Positions 43,744-54,884 of a stretch of 64,000 bases of DNA are shown piece after piece. The notes under the pieces are model-generated. The model was given only the letters and a program-made list of their open reading frames with translations. It ran no database searches and was not told the origin of the DNA. Origin of the DNA: Candidatus Accumulibacter necessarius (GTDB lineage: Bacteria; Pseudomonadota; Gammaproteobacteria; Burkholderiales; Rhodocyclaceae); contig JAFLDL010000016.1 in NCBI GenBank assembly GCA_017302435.1, forward strand, positions 22,736 through 86,735. The letters run 5' to 3'. The first letter of the stretch is position 1; the number at the start of each line of letters is the position of its first letter. The position numbers and the translations under genes were made by a program.

Positions 43744-44487
43744 ATGTCCACAACAATGCGACAGATGCTTGAGGCCGGTGTTCATTTCGGCCACCAGACG
43801 CGATTCTGGAACCCCAAGATGGCACCGTACATCTTTGGTGCCCGCAACAAGATTCACATTGTCAACCTTGAACAGACACTCGCCAAGTATAACGAAGCGA
43901 TGACCTTTGTTCGCAGACTGTCTGCCAACAAGGGCAACATCCTGTTTGTTGGAACCAAGCGGCAAGCGCGCGAGATCATGGCCGAAGAAGCGACACGCTG
44001 TGCTTCTCCGTATGTCGATCAGCGTTGGTTGGGCGGCATGTTGACGAACTTCAAGACGATCAAGCAGTCGCTCAAGCGTCTCAAGGAAATGGAGGCAATG
44101 TGTGACGATGGCTCCCTCGAGCGCCTCGGCAAGAAAGAGGCACTGATGCTCACGCGAGAACTCGACAAGATGCACAAGTCGATCGGTGGCATCAAGGAGA
44201 TGGCCTCCCTGCCCGATGCGCTGTTCGTGATTGACGTTGGTTACCACAAGATTGCCATCACCGAGGCGAGCAAGCTGGGCATTCCGGTGGTCGCCGTGGT
44301 CGATACCAACCATTCGCCGGACGGTGTCGACTATGTGATTCCGGGCAACGACGACTCTTCGCGTGCCATCCGTCTCTATGCTCGCGGCGTCGCCGACGCG
44401 GTACTTGAGGGACGCAGCCAGTTTGTCGAAGAGATTCTGGAGGCTGTTTCTGGCGACGAGTTCATCGAGGAAGCGGGCGACGACTGA
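43744..44487 (+). CDS. rpsB: Ribosomal protein S2
   Basis: A 247-residue small-subunit protein. [45 protein letters not shown] and the [19 protein letters not shown] region are hallmark segments. The ATG at 43744 gives the conserved N-terminus; the longer upstream frame to 43573 is leader. It begins the rpsB-tsf-pyrH-frr series. Confidence 0.97.
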   Translation: MSTTMRQMLEAGVHFGHQTRFWNPKMAPYIFGARNKIHIVNLEQTLAKYNEAMTFVRRLSANKGNILFVGTKRQAREIMAEEATRCASPYVDQRWLGGMLTNFKTIKQSLKRLKEMEAMCDDGSLERLGKKEALMLTRELDKMHKSIGGIKEMASLPDALFVIDVGYHKIAITEASKLGIPVVAVVDTNHSPDGVDYVIPGNDDSSRAIRLYARGVADAVLEGRSQFVEEILEAVSGDEFIEEAGDD

Positions 44488-44624
44488 TCGCCGACTGTTT
44501 GGCGGCTGGTCGCGCGTCGGGACTTGCCTGCGGCCAGTTCGTTGCCTGAATGTTGACTTTGTCTTGAGCGTGCTTAACCAGGCGCGGCGGCGACTTGCCC
44601 CCGGGTCTGCAAGTGGAGAATGAA

Positions 44625-45518
44625 ATGGCGGAAATTACCGCAAGTATGGTTAAAGAACTGCGCGAAAGAACCGACGCGCCGATGATGGAGTGCAAGCGAG
44701 CGCTGACCGAGTCCGCTGGAGATCTGGGCAAGGCGGAAGAGATCCTGCGCGTCAAGCTGGGTTCCAAGGCCAGCAAGGCGGCCAGTCGCATTACCGCCGA
44801 GGGTGTCGTGGCGATTCACAGGGAGAGCGACGACAAGCGCGGTGCGATCGTCGAAATCAACTGCGAAACGGACTTCGTCGGCAAAAATGCGGAGTTTCTG
44901 AAGCTTGCCAGTGATTGTGCGGCGCTGGTTGCAACGCATGACCCAGCCGACGTCGCGGCCTTGTCGGCACTGCCGATGGGCGACGGCAGTGTGGAGTCGA
45001 CTCGCACCGCTCTGGTCGGGAAGATTGGCGAGAACATGTCGATCCGTCGTTTTGTGCGCCTTGAAGCCCGGGGAAAGCTGGCCTCCTATGTGCACGGGGG
45101 GGCCAAGATCGGCGTTGTGGTGGATTACATTGGCGGTGACGATCAACTGGGCAAGGACCTGGCCATGCATATAGCGGCCGCCAAGCCGAGAGCGCTCGAT
45201 TCGTCCGGCATTGCCGCTGATTTGATCGACAGCGAACGGCGGATCGCGATCGAGAAGGCTAGGGAAGCGGGCAAGCCCGACGCGATGATCGAAAAAATTG
45301 CCGAAGGCTCGGTGCAGAAGTTCCTCAACGAAGTGACGCTGCTCGGGCAGGTGTTTGTCAAGGCTGAAGATGGCAAACAAACGATTGCTCAGTTGCTCAA
45401 GGCGAAGGGTGCTTCGGTTGCCGGTTTCACGCTGTTTGTGGTTGGCGAAGGCCTCGCCAAGCGATCGAATGACTTTGCTGCCGAAGTTGCTGCCCAGGCT
45501 GCGGCTGCCCAGAAGTAA
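44625..45518 (+). CDS. tsf: Elongation factor Ts
   Basis: A 297-residue nucleotide exchange factor for EF-Tu. [19 protein letters not shown], the paired [14 protein letters not shown] segment and the C-terminal LLGQVFVK are diagnostic. GTGGAG lies 8 bp before ATG 44625. The 137-bp spacer after rpsB is typical of this operon. Confidence 0.97.
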   Translation: MAEITASMVKELRERTDAPMMECKRALTESAGDLGKAEEILRVKLGSKASKAASRITAEGVVAIHRESDDKRGAIVEINCETDFVGKNAEFLKLASDCAALVATHDPADVAALSALPMGDGSVESTRTALVGKIGENMSIRRFVRLEARGKLASYVHGGAKIGVVVDYIGGDDQLGKDLAMHIAAAKPRALDSSGIAADLIDSERRIAIEKAREAGKPDAMIEKIAEGSVQKFLNEVTLLGQVFVKAEDGKQTIAQLLKAKGASVAGFTLFVVGEGLAKRSNDFAAEVAAQAAAAQK

Positions 45519-45565
45519 GGGAAAGAGCCTGATCGACAAGACTTGATCAAAGGAGTCAGACGCCG

Positions 45566-46288
45566 ATGTCCGACAGTTCACCGAGGTATAAACGTATCCT
45601 GCTCAAGCTCTCTGGCGAGGCACTCATGGGCGCCGATGCGTACGGGATTAACCGGCAGACAATCACCGGCATCGTTTCGGAGATCAAGGCGGTCGTCGAT
45701 ATGGGTGTGCAGGTCGGGGTAGTCATTGGCGGGGGTAACATCTTTCGTGGGGTTGCTCCCGCTGCCAGGGGCATGGATCGCGCCCAGGCGGACTACATGG
45801 GAATGCTCGCAACGGTGATGAATGGCCTGGCGCTGCACGATGCCATGCGATCCGCCGGGATGGTTTCGCGGGTTCAGTCGGCGCTGAACATCGAACAGGT
45901 GGTCGAACCTTACATTCGCGCCAAGGCGATCCGCTACCTGGAGCAGGGGCGGACCGTGATCTTTTCGGGTGGTACGGGTAACCCGTTTTTTACCACCGAC
46001 ACCGCGGCAGCCTTGCGCGGCGCCGAGATCGGTGCTGAAATCGTGCTCAAGGCAACGAAGGTCGATGGAATCTACTCCGCTGACCCGAAGAAGGATCCGC
46101 ATGCCAGCCGCTACGATCGCATCAGTTTTGACGACGCGATCGCGCAGAACCTGGCGGTGATGGATGCCACTGCTTTCGCGCTGTGTCGTGACCAGAAGCT
46201 GCCAATCAACGTCTTCTCGATTTTCAGGCCGGGTGCGCTGCAGCGGGTGGCGATGGGTGAGAGTGAAGGCACACTGGTCTATTGCTGA
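45566..46288 (+). CDS. pyrH: UMP kinase
   Basis: A 240-residue bacterial-type UMP kinase of the amino acid kinase fold. [39 protein letters not shown] and [15 protein letters not shown] are all present. It makes UDP for RNA, DNA and cell wall precursors. AAAGGAG precedes the start. Confidence 0.97.
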   Translation: MSDSSPRYKRILLKLSGEALMGADAYGINRQTITGIVSEIKAVVDMGVQVGVVIGGGNIFRGVAPAARGMDRAQADYMGMLATVMNGLALHDAMRSAGMVSRVQSALNIEQVVEPYIRAKAIRYLEQGRTVIFSGGTGNPFFTTDTAAALRGAEIGAEIVLKATKVDGIYSADPKKDPHASRYDRISFDDAIAQNLAVMDATAFALCRDQKLPINVFSIFRPGALQRVAMGESEGTLVYC

Positions 46289-46300
46289 CGGGAGATGGAG

Positions 46301-46861
46301 ATGTCCATAGCAGATGTGAAGAAGACCGCTGAACACAAGATGCAGAGGTCCCTGGAGGCGCTGAAGGCTGACCTTGCCAAGGTGCGGACCGGGCGTGCGC
46401 ATACCGGCTTGCTTGACCACGTGCAGGTCGAGTATTACGGCTCGCCGGTGCCGATCAATACCGTTGCCAACGTGACCCTGATTGATGCCCGTACGCTCGG
46501 TGTTCAGACCTGGGAAAAAGGCATGTCGGCAAAGGTCGAGAAGGCTATCCGTGACTCTGACCTGGGCCTCAATCCGGCTGCACAGGGGGATCTGATTCGG
46601 GTGCCGATGCCAGCGTTGACCGAAGAGCGGCGCCGTGACCTGATCAAGGTCGTGAAGGGCGAGGGCGAAGGGGCCAAGGTGGCGGTGAGAAACCTGCGAC
46701 GGGACGCGATTGCGACGCTGAAAGAGATGCTCAAGGAGAAGGAGTGCTCGGAGGACGAGGAGCGCCGTGCTCAGGACGAAGTCCAGAAGTTGACGGACCG
46801 GTACGTTGCGGAGATTGACAAGCAACTCAGCCATAAGGAAACCGAGTTGATGGCCATCTAG
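46301..46861 (+). CDS. frr: Ribosome recycling factor
   Basis: A 186-residue factor that splits post-termination ribosomes with EF-G. The helical frame [21 protein letters not shown] and the hinge with [17 protein letters not shown]-like sequence (here [17 protein letters not shown]) are typical. ATG 46301 has GGAG 6 bp upstream and is preferred over ATG 46295. Confidence 0.96.
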   Translation: MSIADVKKTAEHKMQRSLEALKADLAKVRTGRAHTGLLDHVQVEYYGSPVPINTVANVTLIDARTLGVQTWEKGMSAKVEKAIRDSDLGLNPAAQGDLIRVPMPALTEERRRDLIKVVKGEGEGAKVAVRNLRRDAIATLKEMLKEKECSEDEERRAQDEVQKLTDRYVAEIDKQLSHKETELMAI

Positions 46862-46885
46862 AGACCACTGGAAGAGATTACCCGG

Positions 46886-47680
46886 ATGATGTCCTTCACC
46901 AGTTCGACTCGGAGTGTGCCGACGACGTCAGCGGTTCCGCGACATGTCGCGATCATCATGGACGGCAATGGACGCTGGGCCAATAACCGCTCCTTGCCAC
47001 GTTTTGCGGGGCATCACCGGGGTGTCGAAACCGTGCGCGCGACGGTCAAGACGTGCCTCGAGTGCGGCATCGAATATCTGACTCTGTTCGCTTTCAGTTC
47101 CGAGAACTGGCGTCGGCCACAGGAGGAAGTCAAGCTGCTGATGCAACTCTTCTTGCGTGCGCTGAAGCACGAAGTGAAAAAGCTTGACCGGAACGGTGTA
47201 TGCCTGCGTGTGGTCGGAGACCTGTCACGCTTTGAACCGGAACTGCAGGCACTGATCCGTGCTTCCGAGCAGCGAACGGCACACAACAGCAGACTGGTGC
47301 TGACGATTGCCGCAAATTACGGTGGACGGTGGGATATCCTGCAGGCGGTCAGGCGTATGCTGAACAGCAACCCGGAAAAATCTGATGGATGGGATGAAAG
47401 CGACCTTGCGCCGTATCTGGCCATGAGCTACGCACCGGAGCCCGATCTTTTCATTCGTACCGGTGGTGAGCAGCGGATCAGCAACTTTCTGCTCTGGCAA
47501 CTCGCGTATTCCGAGTTGTATTTTACCGAGGTGCTGTGGCCCGAATTTGATGCACTTGCCTTTGAGGCCGCGCTCGCCTCGTATCGGCAGCGCGAACGTC
47601 GCTTCGGGCGAACCAGCGAACAGCTGTCCGCCGGTTCGCTCCCGGCCGTGTCACTGACGGATACCCGAATAGATGCTTAG
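46886..47680 (+). CDS. uppS: Undecaprenyl diphosphate synthase
   Basis: A 264-residue cis-prenyltransferase supplying the lipid carrier for peptidoglycan and polysaccharide. [11 protein letters not shown] with the catalytic Asp, [11 protein letters not shown], and the C-terminal [22 protein letters not shown] are conserved. The 3' end overlaps cdsA by 8 bp. Confidence 0.96.
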   Translation: MMSFTSSTRSVPTTSAVPRHVAIIMDGNGRWANNRSLPRFAGHHRGVETVRATVKTCLECGIEYLTLFAFSSENWRRPQEEVKLLMQLFLRALKHEVKKLDRNGVCLRVVGDLSRFEPELQALIRASEQRTAHNSRLVLTIAANYGGRWDILQAVRRMLNSNPEKSDGWDESDLAPYLAMSYAPEPDLFIRTGGEQRISNFLLWQLAYSELYFTEVLWPEFDALAFEAALASYRQRERRFGRTSEQLSAGSLPAVSLTDTRIDA

Positions 47681-48509
47681 GACGCGGGTGATCACCGCGG
47701 TCTTCCTGTTTGCCGCTTTCTTCCTCGCCCTCTTCTACCTGCCACCGCTCGGTTGGCTGTTGTTCGTCACCGCGGTCGCTGCGGTCGCTGCCTGGGAGTG
47801 GGGAGGGCTGATGCGCTTGAGTGGGGGAGCACGGATTGCGCTGGGCGTCTTGCTGGGCATTGCCTGCGCTGTGGTGGCTGTGGTCGAACCGGCGGCGGTC
47901 GGCCTCGGAACTGAATTTTCAGAGGTGGCCTGGCGCCTGGGTGCGTATTTCTATCTACCCGCCGCTGCCTTCTGGCTGCTGCTGGTACCAATATGGCTGC
48001 GACAGCGCTGGCCGCTTTCCAACCGACTACTCGCTCTGGCAACCGGCGCGGTGCTGCTGCTGCCGGTATGGCTGGCACTTGTCCAGCTGCGGCAAGCGGG
48101 TCCGCTGGCTTTGCTGGCGATCATGAGCGTCGTCTGGCTGGCGGACATCGGAGCGTATTTTGCCGGGCGAAGCTTTGGCAAACACAAGCTGGCGCCTACC
48201 ATCAGCCCTGGCAAGACCTGGGAAGGTGCGATTGGTGGTGCTGTCGCGGTTCTGGCGTATGGCCTGCTGCTGTCATCGAAGCTGCCGCCCACGCTGGCGG
48301 GAAATCTCCCTCTGTTGCTGATGGTTCTGGTGCTGCTGACAGCGATCAGCATCCTTGGCGACCTGTTTGAGTCGCTGTTGAAGCGCCAGGCGGGCCTGAA
48401 AGACAGCAGCAACGTGCTGCCGGGTCACGGGGGAGTGCTTGACCGGATCGATAGTCTCACGTCGACGCTACCGCTGGTCGCCCTCGTCTGGCTGGTGACG
48501 CGGCCTTGA
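47673..48509 (+). CDS. cdsA: Phosphatidate cytidylyltransferase
   Basis: A 278-residue polytopic membrane enzyme making CDP-diacylglycerol. The C-terminal signature is visible as [12 protein letters not shown], then [28 protein letters not shown]. About seven to eight membrane helices. It overlaps uppS upstream and dxr downstream. Confidence 0.96.
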   Translation: MLRTRVITAVFLFAAFFLALFYLPPLGWLLFVTAVAAVAAWEWGGLMRLSGGARIALGVLLGIACAVVAVVEPAAVGLGTEFSEVAWRLGAYFYLPAAAFWLLLVPIWLRQRWPLSNRLLALATGAVLLLPVWLALVQLRQAGPLALLAIMSVVWLADIGAYFAGRSFGKHKLAPTISPGKTWEGAIGGAVAVLAYGLLLSSKLPPTLAGNLPLLLMVLVLLTAISILGDLFESLLKRQAGLKDSSNVLPGHGGVLDRIDSLTSTLPLVALVWLVTRP

Positions 48510-49714
48510 TGCTTTCCAGCGTCGGTACGCAGCAACTCACGATCCTCGGGTCGACCGGTTCCATCGGGGTCAACACGCTCGATGTCGTGCGCCGTCACCC
48601 GCGACGCTATCGCGTAGTCGCGCTCTGCGCGCACAGCCAGGTGGATCGCCTGTTCGAACAATGCGTCGAGTTTCGGCCGCGTCATGCAGTCGTCGGAGAT
48701 CCTTTGCTGGCGGCAGAGTTGGCTGCGCGTCTGGCCGTCGCTGGTTGTCCGACTGAAGTCTCGCACGGGCCCGAAGCGCTGTTGCGCATGGCCGAGTTGC
48801 CGGAAGTGGATGCGGTGATGGCCGCTATCGTGGGCGCAGCCGGTTTGGCGCCCACTCTCGCGGCGGCCAGAGCCGGCAAGAAAATCCTGCTTGCCAACAA
48901 GGAAGCGCTGGTCATGGCTGGCCCGGTTTTCATGCGTGCGGTGCGCGAGAGCGGCGCCACCCTGTTGCCGATTGATAGCGAACATAATGCCATTTTCCAG
49001 TCACTGCCAAGCAATTACTCGGGTAATCTGGCTGACAGCGGCGTGCTTGGCCTGTATCTGACAGCGTCAGGCGGGCCCTTCCTTGGAATGGCTGTGAGCG
49101 AACTGGAGTCCGTCAGCCCTGAGCAGGCCTGCGCCCATCCAAACTGGGTCATGGGACGAAAAATATCTGTCGATTGCGCGACCATGATGAACAAGGGCCT
49201 GGAGGTGATCGAGGCACACTGGCTGTTCAATGTTCCTGCTGACAGGATTCAGGTGGTCATTCATCCGCAAAGCGTCGTTCATTCGCTCGTTCAGTATGCC
49301 GATGGCTCGGTGATCGCCGAACTTGGCAATCCGGACATGCGGACGCCGATCGCCCATGCTCTCGCGTATCCGCAGCGCATTGCGGCCGGCGTCGAGCCAC
49401 TTGATTTGTACCAGGTGGCCTCGCTGCACTTCGCGCGGCCCGACCTTGAGCGTTTTCCGTGTCTGGCCCTGGCTTATCGCGCCCTCGGCGAAGGAGGTAG
49501 TGCGCCGACGACACTGAATGCCGCCAACGAGGTCGCGGTGGAAGCCTTTCTTGAGCGGCGCATCGGTTTCACCGCCATTCCAGAAGTCATCGCCGAAGTC
49601 ATGGATCAGTTGCCGCTAGCCAGTCCGCTCGATTCGCTTGCAGATGTTCTGGCTGCCGACCGGAGGGCGAGGGAAACAGCCCAACGTTGCATAGCGGCGA
49701 GGTTTCCCGGATGA
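48509..49714 (+). CDS. dxr: 1-deoxy-D-xylulose 5-phosphate reductoisomerase
   Basis: A 401-residue enzyme, first committed step of the MEP isoprenoid pathway. The NADPH site [16 protein letters not shown], the LLANKEALV segment, the metal-binding [13 protein letters not shown] and the flexible loop SGGPF are clear. ATG 48509 shares a base with the cdsA stop. Confidence 0.96.
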   Translation: MLSSVGTQQLTILGSTGSIGVNTLDVVRRHPRRYRVVALCAHSQVDRLFEQCVEFRPRHAVVGDPLLAAELAARLAVAGCPTEVSHGPEALLRMAELPEVDAVMAAIVGAAGLAPTLAAARAGKKILLANKEALVMAGPVFMRAVRESGATLLPIDSEHNAIFQSLPSNYSGNLADSGVLGLYLTASGGPFLGMAVSELESVSPEQACAHPNWVMGRKISVDCATMMNKGLEVIEAHWLFNVPADRIQVVIHPQSVVHSLVQYADGSVIAELGNPDMRTPIAHALAYPQRIAAGVEPLDLYQVASLHFARPDLERFPCLALAYRALGEGGSAPTTLNAANEVAVEAFLERRIGFTAIPEVIAEVMDQLPLASPLDSLADVLAADRRARETAQRCIAARFPG

Positions 49715-51078
49715 GCGGATTTCTCTACTACCTGGCGGCTTTCGCCGTGGCCCTGGGGATCCTCGTCGTGGTCCATGAGTTTGGACACTATCTCGCGGCG
49801 CGTTGGGTCGGGGTCAAGGTCTTGCGCTTCTCGGTCGGCTTTGGCCGGTCTCTCTGGGTGCGGCGCCTGGGCCAGGATGGTACCGAATGGGCGATTGCTG
49901 CCTTTCCTCTGGGTGGCTACGTAAAAATGCTCGACGAGCGTGAGGGTGAGGTGCCGGCCGAGGAATTGCACCGCAGCTTCAACCGGCAGCCGGTCCAATG
50001 GCGGATGCTGATCGTCGCGGCGGGGCCGGCAGCCAACTTTCTGCTGGCCATCGTGCTCTACTGGGGCCTCTTCTGGTATGGCACCGAAGAGTTCAAGCCA
50101 GTTCTCGGTGTGCCGGCCATCGCGAGTCCTGCCGCCGTGGCGGGGCTGGAAGACGGTGATCTGGTCCGCCAGGTCGGTGGGGAAAAAGTCCAGACCTGGC
50201 AGGAAATGCGCTGGGTCTTGTTGCAGCAGGCCGTTGACCACGATCAGATTGACCTCGAGGTGATCAACCCGCGCAACGAGATTTCCATCCGCCGTGTCGA
50301 TGTCTCGGTCGTCCGAAGGTCGGGCTGGGAGGGTGACGCGCTTGAACGCCTCGGCCTCAGCATGTTCCGCCCCCGTCTGCCGGCAGTCATTGGCAAGGTC
50401 AACCCGAACAGTGCCGCCGAAGCGGCGGGGCTGCGTCCGGGGGACCAAATCGTGGCCATTGATGACCAGGAGATCAGCAGTTGGGCTGACGTGGTGAGCG
50501 CTGTTCGCGGGTCGCCAGGTAAGCCGCTGCTTCTGGAGGTCTTGCGGCAAGGTGAGCGAACTCGTATCCCTGTCACGCCGGCTGTCGTCGACGAGGACGG
50601 ACGGGAAATCGGCCGCATGGGTGCCGGGGTCAGCAATACCGGTGAGGCGCGGGCGCAGCTGATGATCACCGTCAGCTACGGCCCACTGTCGGCGCTGAGC
50701 AAGGCGGTTGCCGAGACCTGGGACAAGTCGGCGTTTACCCTGCTGATGATCGGCAAGATGATTACCGGCGAGGTTTCGTGGAGAAACATCAGCGGACCAG
50801 TAACCATTGCTGATTACGCTGGCCAGTCGGCGAGACTGGGAGCCGACTACTACCTCAAGTTCCTGGCGCTGGTGAGCATCAGCCTGGGCGTTCTGAACCT
50901 GTTGCCGATCCCGATTCTGGATGGCGGCCATTTGTTGTATTATCTCGTCGAAATCATCAAGCGTGGGCCAGTCTCCGAGCGAGCCATGGAAATTGGTCAG
51001 CAAATCGGCCTGACTCTCCTGCTCATGCTTATGGCGTTTGCCTTCTACAACGACATCAATCGATTGTTCTCCGGCTGA
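49711..51078 (+). CDS. rseP: RIP zinc metalloprotease RseP
   Basis: A 455-residue inner-membrane protease that cleaves the anti-sigma factor of the envelope stress response. The HEFGH zinc site lies in the first helix, two PDZ domains follow (about 120-290), and the third ligand is in [18 protein letters not shown] 49711 overlaps the dxr stop in ATGA form. Confidence 0.96.
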   Translation: MSGFLYYLAAFAVALGILVVVHEFGHYLAARWVGVKVLRFSVGFGRSLWVRRLGQDGTEWAIAAFPLGGYVKMLDEREGEVPAEELHRSFNRQPVQWRMLIVAAGPAANFLLAIVLYWGLFWYGTEEFKPVLGVPAIASPAAVAGLEDGDLVRQVGGEKVQTWQEMRWVLLQQAVDHDQIDLEVINPRNEISIRRVDVSVVRRSGWEGDALERLGLSMFRPRLPAVIGKVNPNSAAEAAGLRPGDQIVAIDDQEISSWADVVSAVRGSPGKPLLLEVLRQGERTRIPVTPAVVDEDGREIGRMGAGVSNTGEARAQLMITVSYGPLSALSKAVAETWDKSAFTLLMIGKMITGEVSWRNISGPVTIADYAGQSARLGADYYLKFLALVSISLGVLNLLPIPILDGGHLLYYLVEIIKRGPVSERAMEIGQQIGLTLLLMLMAFAFYNDINRLFSG

Positions 51079-51082
51079 GCTT

Positions 51083-53368
51083 ATGAAGAAAAACCTGCTT
51101 GCAGGTCTGATGGCGACCTTTTTTGCTTCCGGCGTGGCGGCCATGGAACCGTTCACGGTCAAGGACATTCGCCTTGAGGGGATTCAACGTGTTGAGGCTG
51201 GGACGGTGTTCAGCTATCTGCCGGTCAAGGTAGGCGACACGATGACCGACGACAAGGCGGCGCAAGCGATCAAGGCCCTGTTTGCGACTGGTTTCTTCAA
51301 GGACGTAAGGATCGAGATCGATCGTGGGGTGGTTATCGTCGTGCTGGCTGAACGCCCCGCCATTGCGCAGATCGATTTCGTCGGCCTGAAGGAATTTGAC
51401 CAGGATCAGCTGATCAAGGGTCTGAAGGAAGTGGGCGTCGCGGTCTCGCGCACCTTCGACCGCGCTACGCTCGAAAAGGCCGAACAGGAGTTGAAGCGTC
51501 AGTATCTGTCGCGTGGCAGGTACGCAGCGACCATCACGACGACGATCACGCCGCTGGATCGTAACCGCGTTGCGATCAACTTCAGTGTCGACGAAGGTGA
51601 GACGGCAAAGATCAAGCAGATCAACATCGTTGGTGTTCAGGCCTTCAGGGAGAAGGATCTGCTGGCCGTGTTGCAGCAGAAGACGCCCACCTGGATCAGC
51701 TGGTATACCAAGAGCGACCAGTATTCGAAGCAGAAGCTCTCGGCGGACCTCGAGACGCTGCGATCCTATTACCTTGATCGTGGCTACCTGGAGTTCAGCA
51801 TCGAGTCGACGCAGGTATCGATTACGCCAGACAAGAAGGAAATCTACATCACGATCAGCATCAACGAAGGCGAGCGTTATCTCGTATCGTCGGTGAAGCT
51901 GGCGGGCGATCTCACCCTGCCAGAGGAGGAGTTCAGGAAGGCGGTCAAGATCAAACCGGGGGAAGTTTTCTCGCGCGAGAAACTCAACGAGAGTACCAAG
52001 GCCATCGCCGACAAGCTTGGCGCTCAGGGCTATGCGTTCGCCAACGTGAATGCCTCGCCGGAGCTCGACAAGGAGAAGCGTCAGGTCGCGTTTACCATAT
52101 TCGTCGATCCGGGCAAGCGGACCTATGTCCGCCGGGTCAATGTGACCGGCAACTCGAAGACGCGCGACGAGGTGATTCGTCAGGAAATGCGTCAGATGGA
52201 AGGCGCTTGGTATGACGCCGACCGGGTCGCGGCGTCGCGCGAGCGGATCGACCGAACCAACTATTTTGCCGAAGTCAATGTGGAGACGCCGCCGGTCCCG
52301 GGGACCATTGATCAGGTCGATGTCAACGTCAATGTTGTCGAGAAGTCGACCGGCAACATCTCGATCGGTGCCGGCTACTCGAGTGCCGAGAAAGTGATTC
52401 TCTCCGGCTCCATCTCGCAATCCAACATCTTCGGCAGCGGCAAGTTTGTCGCCCTGCAGGTCAACACCGGCAAGTTGAACCGTACGCTCGGTATCAACTA
52501 CACCAATCCCTACTTCACGGTGGATGGTATCAGCCAGGGCTTTGACCTTTATCACCGCAAGCTCAACCCGACCTCGCTCGGCTATGCCTTCGAGTCAACG
52601 TCAACAGGTGGCGGCATCCGTTTCGGTTTCCCGATTGACGAGAAGGAGTCGCTCAATTTCGGCCTGGCGATCGATCAGACGACGATCGACATCACGCCGA
52701 TCACTCTGGCGACACCGCCCCAGTACATCCGGTTTCAGGCGGAACACGGCGACTCGAACATCACGCTGCCGGCGACCGTTTCGTGGGTCAGGGATACCAG
52801 GAACAGTGCGATTTATACGACCAGCGGCGGAGTGCAGAAGGCGGCCGTGGAGGTGGCCGTTCCCGGTGCCGACCTGACCTTTTATCGGCTGACCTACCAG
52901 AACCAACACTACTTCTCGCTGACCAAGGACCTGGTCCTGATGGTCAATGCCGAACTGGGCTACGCAGACGGTTTGCAGGGGCAGACCCTCCCGTTCTACA
53001 AGAACTTCTACGCCGGCGGGGTCGGCTCGGTTCGCGGCTATGACACCGCCAGCCTGGGCCCGGTCGATCCGTTTTATCCAGATACGCGACTCGGCGGGAC
53101 ACGCAAGGCCGTGTTCAACGCCGAACTGCTCATGCCGTTCCCGGGTTTCGACAAGGCGCTACGTCTTGGCCCCTTTTTCGATGCCGGCAACGTGTTTGAC
53201 GAGAATGTTTACACCTTCTCGAAGGAAGGATTGCGCTATTCGGTCGGCTTGACGGCCGCCTGGATCTCGCCGCTGGGGCCATTGAAATTCAGTTATGGTC
53301 AGCCGCTCAATGAGCAAAGTAATGATAAACTGCAAAAGTTTCAGTTCCAGATGGGGACGACCTTTTAA
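51083..53368 (+). CDS. bamA: Outer membrane assembly factor BamA
   Basis: A 761-residue outer membrane protein, the core of the beta-barrel assembly machine. A signal peptide (MKKNLLAGLMATFFASGVAA) is followed by five POTRA domains (about 24-420) and a C-terminal barrel with the VRGYD loop motif and a final Phe. It lies between rseP and skp, the usual order. Confidence 0.96.
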   Translation: MKKNLLAGLMATFFASGVAAMEPFTVKDIRLEGIQRVEAGTVFSYLPVKVGDTMTDDKAAQAIKALFATGFFKDVRIEIDRGVVIVVLAERPAIAQIDFVGLKEFDQDQLIKGLKEVGVAVSRTFDRATLEKAEQELKRQYLSRGRYAATITTTITPLDRNRVAINFSVDEGETAKIKQINIVGVQAFREKDLLAVLQQKTPTWISWYTKSDQYSKQKLSADLETLRSYYLDRGYLEFSIESTQVSITPDKKEIYITISINEGERYLVSSVKLAGDLTLPEEEFRKAVKIKPGEVFSREKLNESTKAIADKLGAQGYAFANVNASPELDKEKRQVAFTIFVDPGKRTYVRRVNVTGNSKTRDEVIRQEMRQMEGAWYDADRVAASRERIDRTNYFAEVNVETPPVPGTIDQVDVNVNVVEKSTGNISIGAGYSSAEKVILSGSISQSNIFGSGKFVALQVNTGKLNRTLGINYTNPYFTVDGISQGFDLYHRKLNPTSLGYAFESTSTGGGIRFGFPIDEKESLNFGLAIDQTTIDITPITLATPPQYIRFQAEHGDSNITLPATVSWVRDTRNSAIYTTSGGVQKAAVEVAVPGADLTFYRLTYQNQHYFSLTKDLVLMVNAELGYADGLQGQTLPFYKNFYAGGVGSVRGYDTASLGPVDPFYPDTRLGGTRKAVFNAELLMPFPGFDKALRLGPFFDAGNVFDENVYTFSKEGLRYSVGLTAAWISPLGPLKFSYGQPLNEQSNDKLQKFQFQMGTTF

Positions 53369-53383
53369 TCCAGGAGAATTAGC

Positions 53384-53902
53384 TTGAAGAGAACGATTGC
53401 CACGCTGCTTGTGGCGCTGATGGCCTCGTTGCCGCTGTCTTGTGCTTTGGCGGTAGAACAGCTGAAGATCGGTTACGTCAATACCCAGCGGCTTTTCCGG
53501 GATGCCCCCGCAGCGGTGAGGGCTGCGAAGAAGATCGAGCAGGAATTCGCCAAGCGTGATCAGGACCTGCAACGTTTGGCCAAGCAGGTTCAGGGCTTGC
53601 AGGAGTCGCTCGAAAAGGGCGGTCCGACCATGGCTGAATCGGAGCGCCGCGCCAAGGAGAAGGATCTCGCTGAATTGTCGAGGGAATTCCAGCGCAAGCA
53701 ACGCGAATTCCGCGAGGATTTGAACCTGCGCCAGAATGAAGAGAATGCGGCGATCATCGAGAAGGCCAACAAGGCGATCAAGCAGCTCGCCGACAGCGAG
53801 AAGTACGATCTCATCGTTCAGGATGTCGTCTGGGTCAGCCCCCGGCTCGACATGACCGAAAAGGTCATCAAGGCGCTGTCGGATGCCAAGGACACGAAGT
53901 AA
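53384..53902 (+). CDS. skp: Periplasmic chaperone Skp/OmpH
   Basis: A 172-residue periplasmic chaperone for outer membrane proteins. It has a signal peptide (to about Ala23) followed by KIGYVNTQRLFRDAPAAVRA and a long charged coiled coil. AGGAG lies 8 bp upstream. It follows bamA directly. Confidence 0.94.
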   Translation: MKRTIATLLVALMASLPLSCALAVEQLKIGYVNTQRLFRDAPAAVRAAKKIEQEFAKRDQDLQRLAKQVQGLQESLEKGGPTMAESERRAKEKDLAELSREFQRKQREFREDLNLRQNEENAAIIEKANKAIKQLADSEKYDLIVQDVVWVSPRLDMTEKVIKALSDAKDTK

Positions 53903-53926
53903 TCGACGCCCGTTGACGGAGTTCAT

Positions 53927-54422
53927 GTGCCAGGGGGTCTGCGGCTAGAGGAGATCGTCGCCCGTCTCGAGGGAGTACTTCAGGGTGACGGCGCCGTTGT
54001 CGTGTCGCAGGTCGGTACCCTGCTCTCGGCGGGCGCGGGGCAGATTCGCTTTCTCGCCAATCTCAAGTTCGGGCACAACATCGGTGACGGAGCCGAGCGC
54101 GACGATCAGATTCAGATCGGCCACAACGGGAGCATTGGCGACCAAGCTGCAGTGGCTGGGTGTGTTGGCGTTGCCGGCAGTACCCGGATGGACCGCCGCT
54201 GCGCCGCCGGCGCTACGGGCATGATCATCGGCTACCTGGAACTCGGCGACGATGTGCATATCTCCGCCGGCATCATGGTCACCCGGAGCCTGCCCAGAAT
54301 CGGCCAGTAAAACCAGCATCTTCCTGCTTGAGGCGCACAGTGAGCGGCTGCACAATGCACCGCAGATCAAGCACCTTGCCGATCTTGAGAAGAGACTCGA
54401 ACTAATGGAGAAAACCTCTTGA
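53927..54422 (+). pseudogene. lpxD: lpxD remnant (UDP-3-O-acylglucosamine N-acyltransferase)
   Basis: It sits in the lpxD position between skp and fabZ but is badly reduced. The frame from GTG 53927 gives the N-terminal domain start (RLEEIVARLEGVLQGD...QIRFLANLKF), then jumps to the C-terminal hexapeptide part (DDQIQIGHNGSIGD...AVAGCVGVAGSTR...MIIGYLELGDDV). About 200 residues, most of the acyltransferase core, are missing. A TAA follows RIGQ at 54308; in another frame the expected end continues (SSIFLLEAHSERLHNAPQI...) to a TGA at 54420. The putative catalytic His of QIGHN remains. It is not expected to work. Confidence 0.88.
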
Positions 54423-54427
54423 ATGCT

Positions 54428-54865
54428 ATGGATATACACGAGATCATCGAGCATCTCCCGCATCGCTATCCCTTCCTGCTGGTGGATCGGGTGGTCGATT
54501 GCGAGCCAGGCAAGTCGATCCATGCCTACAAGAACGTGACGATCAACGAACCCTTTTTTGTTGGCCACTTTCCGCATCACCCGGTGATGCCGGGGGTGCT
54601 GATCATGGAGGCGCTGGCGCAGGCTTGCGGTATCCTCTCGTTCAGGAGCCTCGGCGAAAAGCCCGACCTGACTTCGCTTTTCTACTTCGTCGGAATCGAC
54701 AAGGCGCGCTTCAAGAAGACGGTGACCGCGGGCGACCAGTTGCACCTGCATGTCCGGATCCAGCGCCAGTTCCGCAATATCTGGAAGTTCGAAGCGGTGG
54801 CTTCTGTTGATGGGGAGACCGTAGCCGAGGCCGAGCTGATGTGCGCCAAGAGCAACCTCGCCTGA
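54428..54865 (+). CDS. fabZ: 3-hydroxyacyl-ACP dehydratase FabZ
   Basis: A 145-residue fatty acid synthesis dehydratase. The active-site His and the loop [20 protein letters not shown] are exact. ATG 54428 is chosen; an in-frame TTG at 54419 overlaps the lpxD remnant's end. It competes with lpxA for hydroxyacyl-ACP, which explains the shared operon. Confidence 0.96.
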   Translation: MDIHEIIEHLPHRYPFLLVDRVVDCEPGKSIHAYKNVTINEPFFVGHFPHHPVMPGVLIMEALAQACGILSFRSLGEKPDLTSLFYFVGIDKARFKKTVTAGDQLHLHVRIQRQFRNIWKFEAVASVDGETVAEAELMCAKSNLA

Positions 54866-54884
54866 GCGCCGGGTTACTGCGGCC

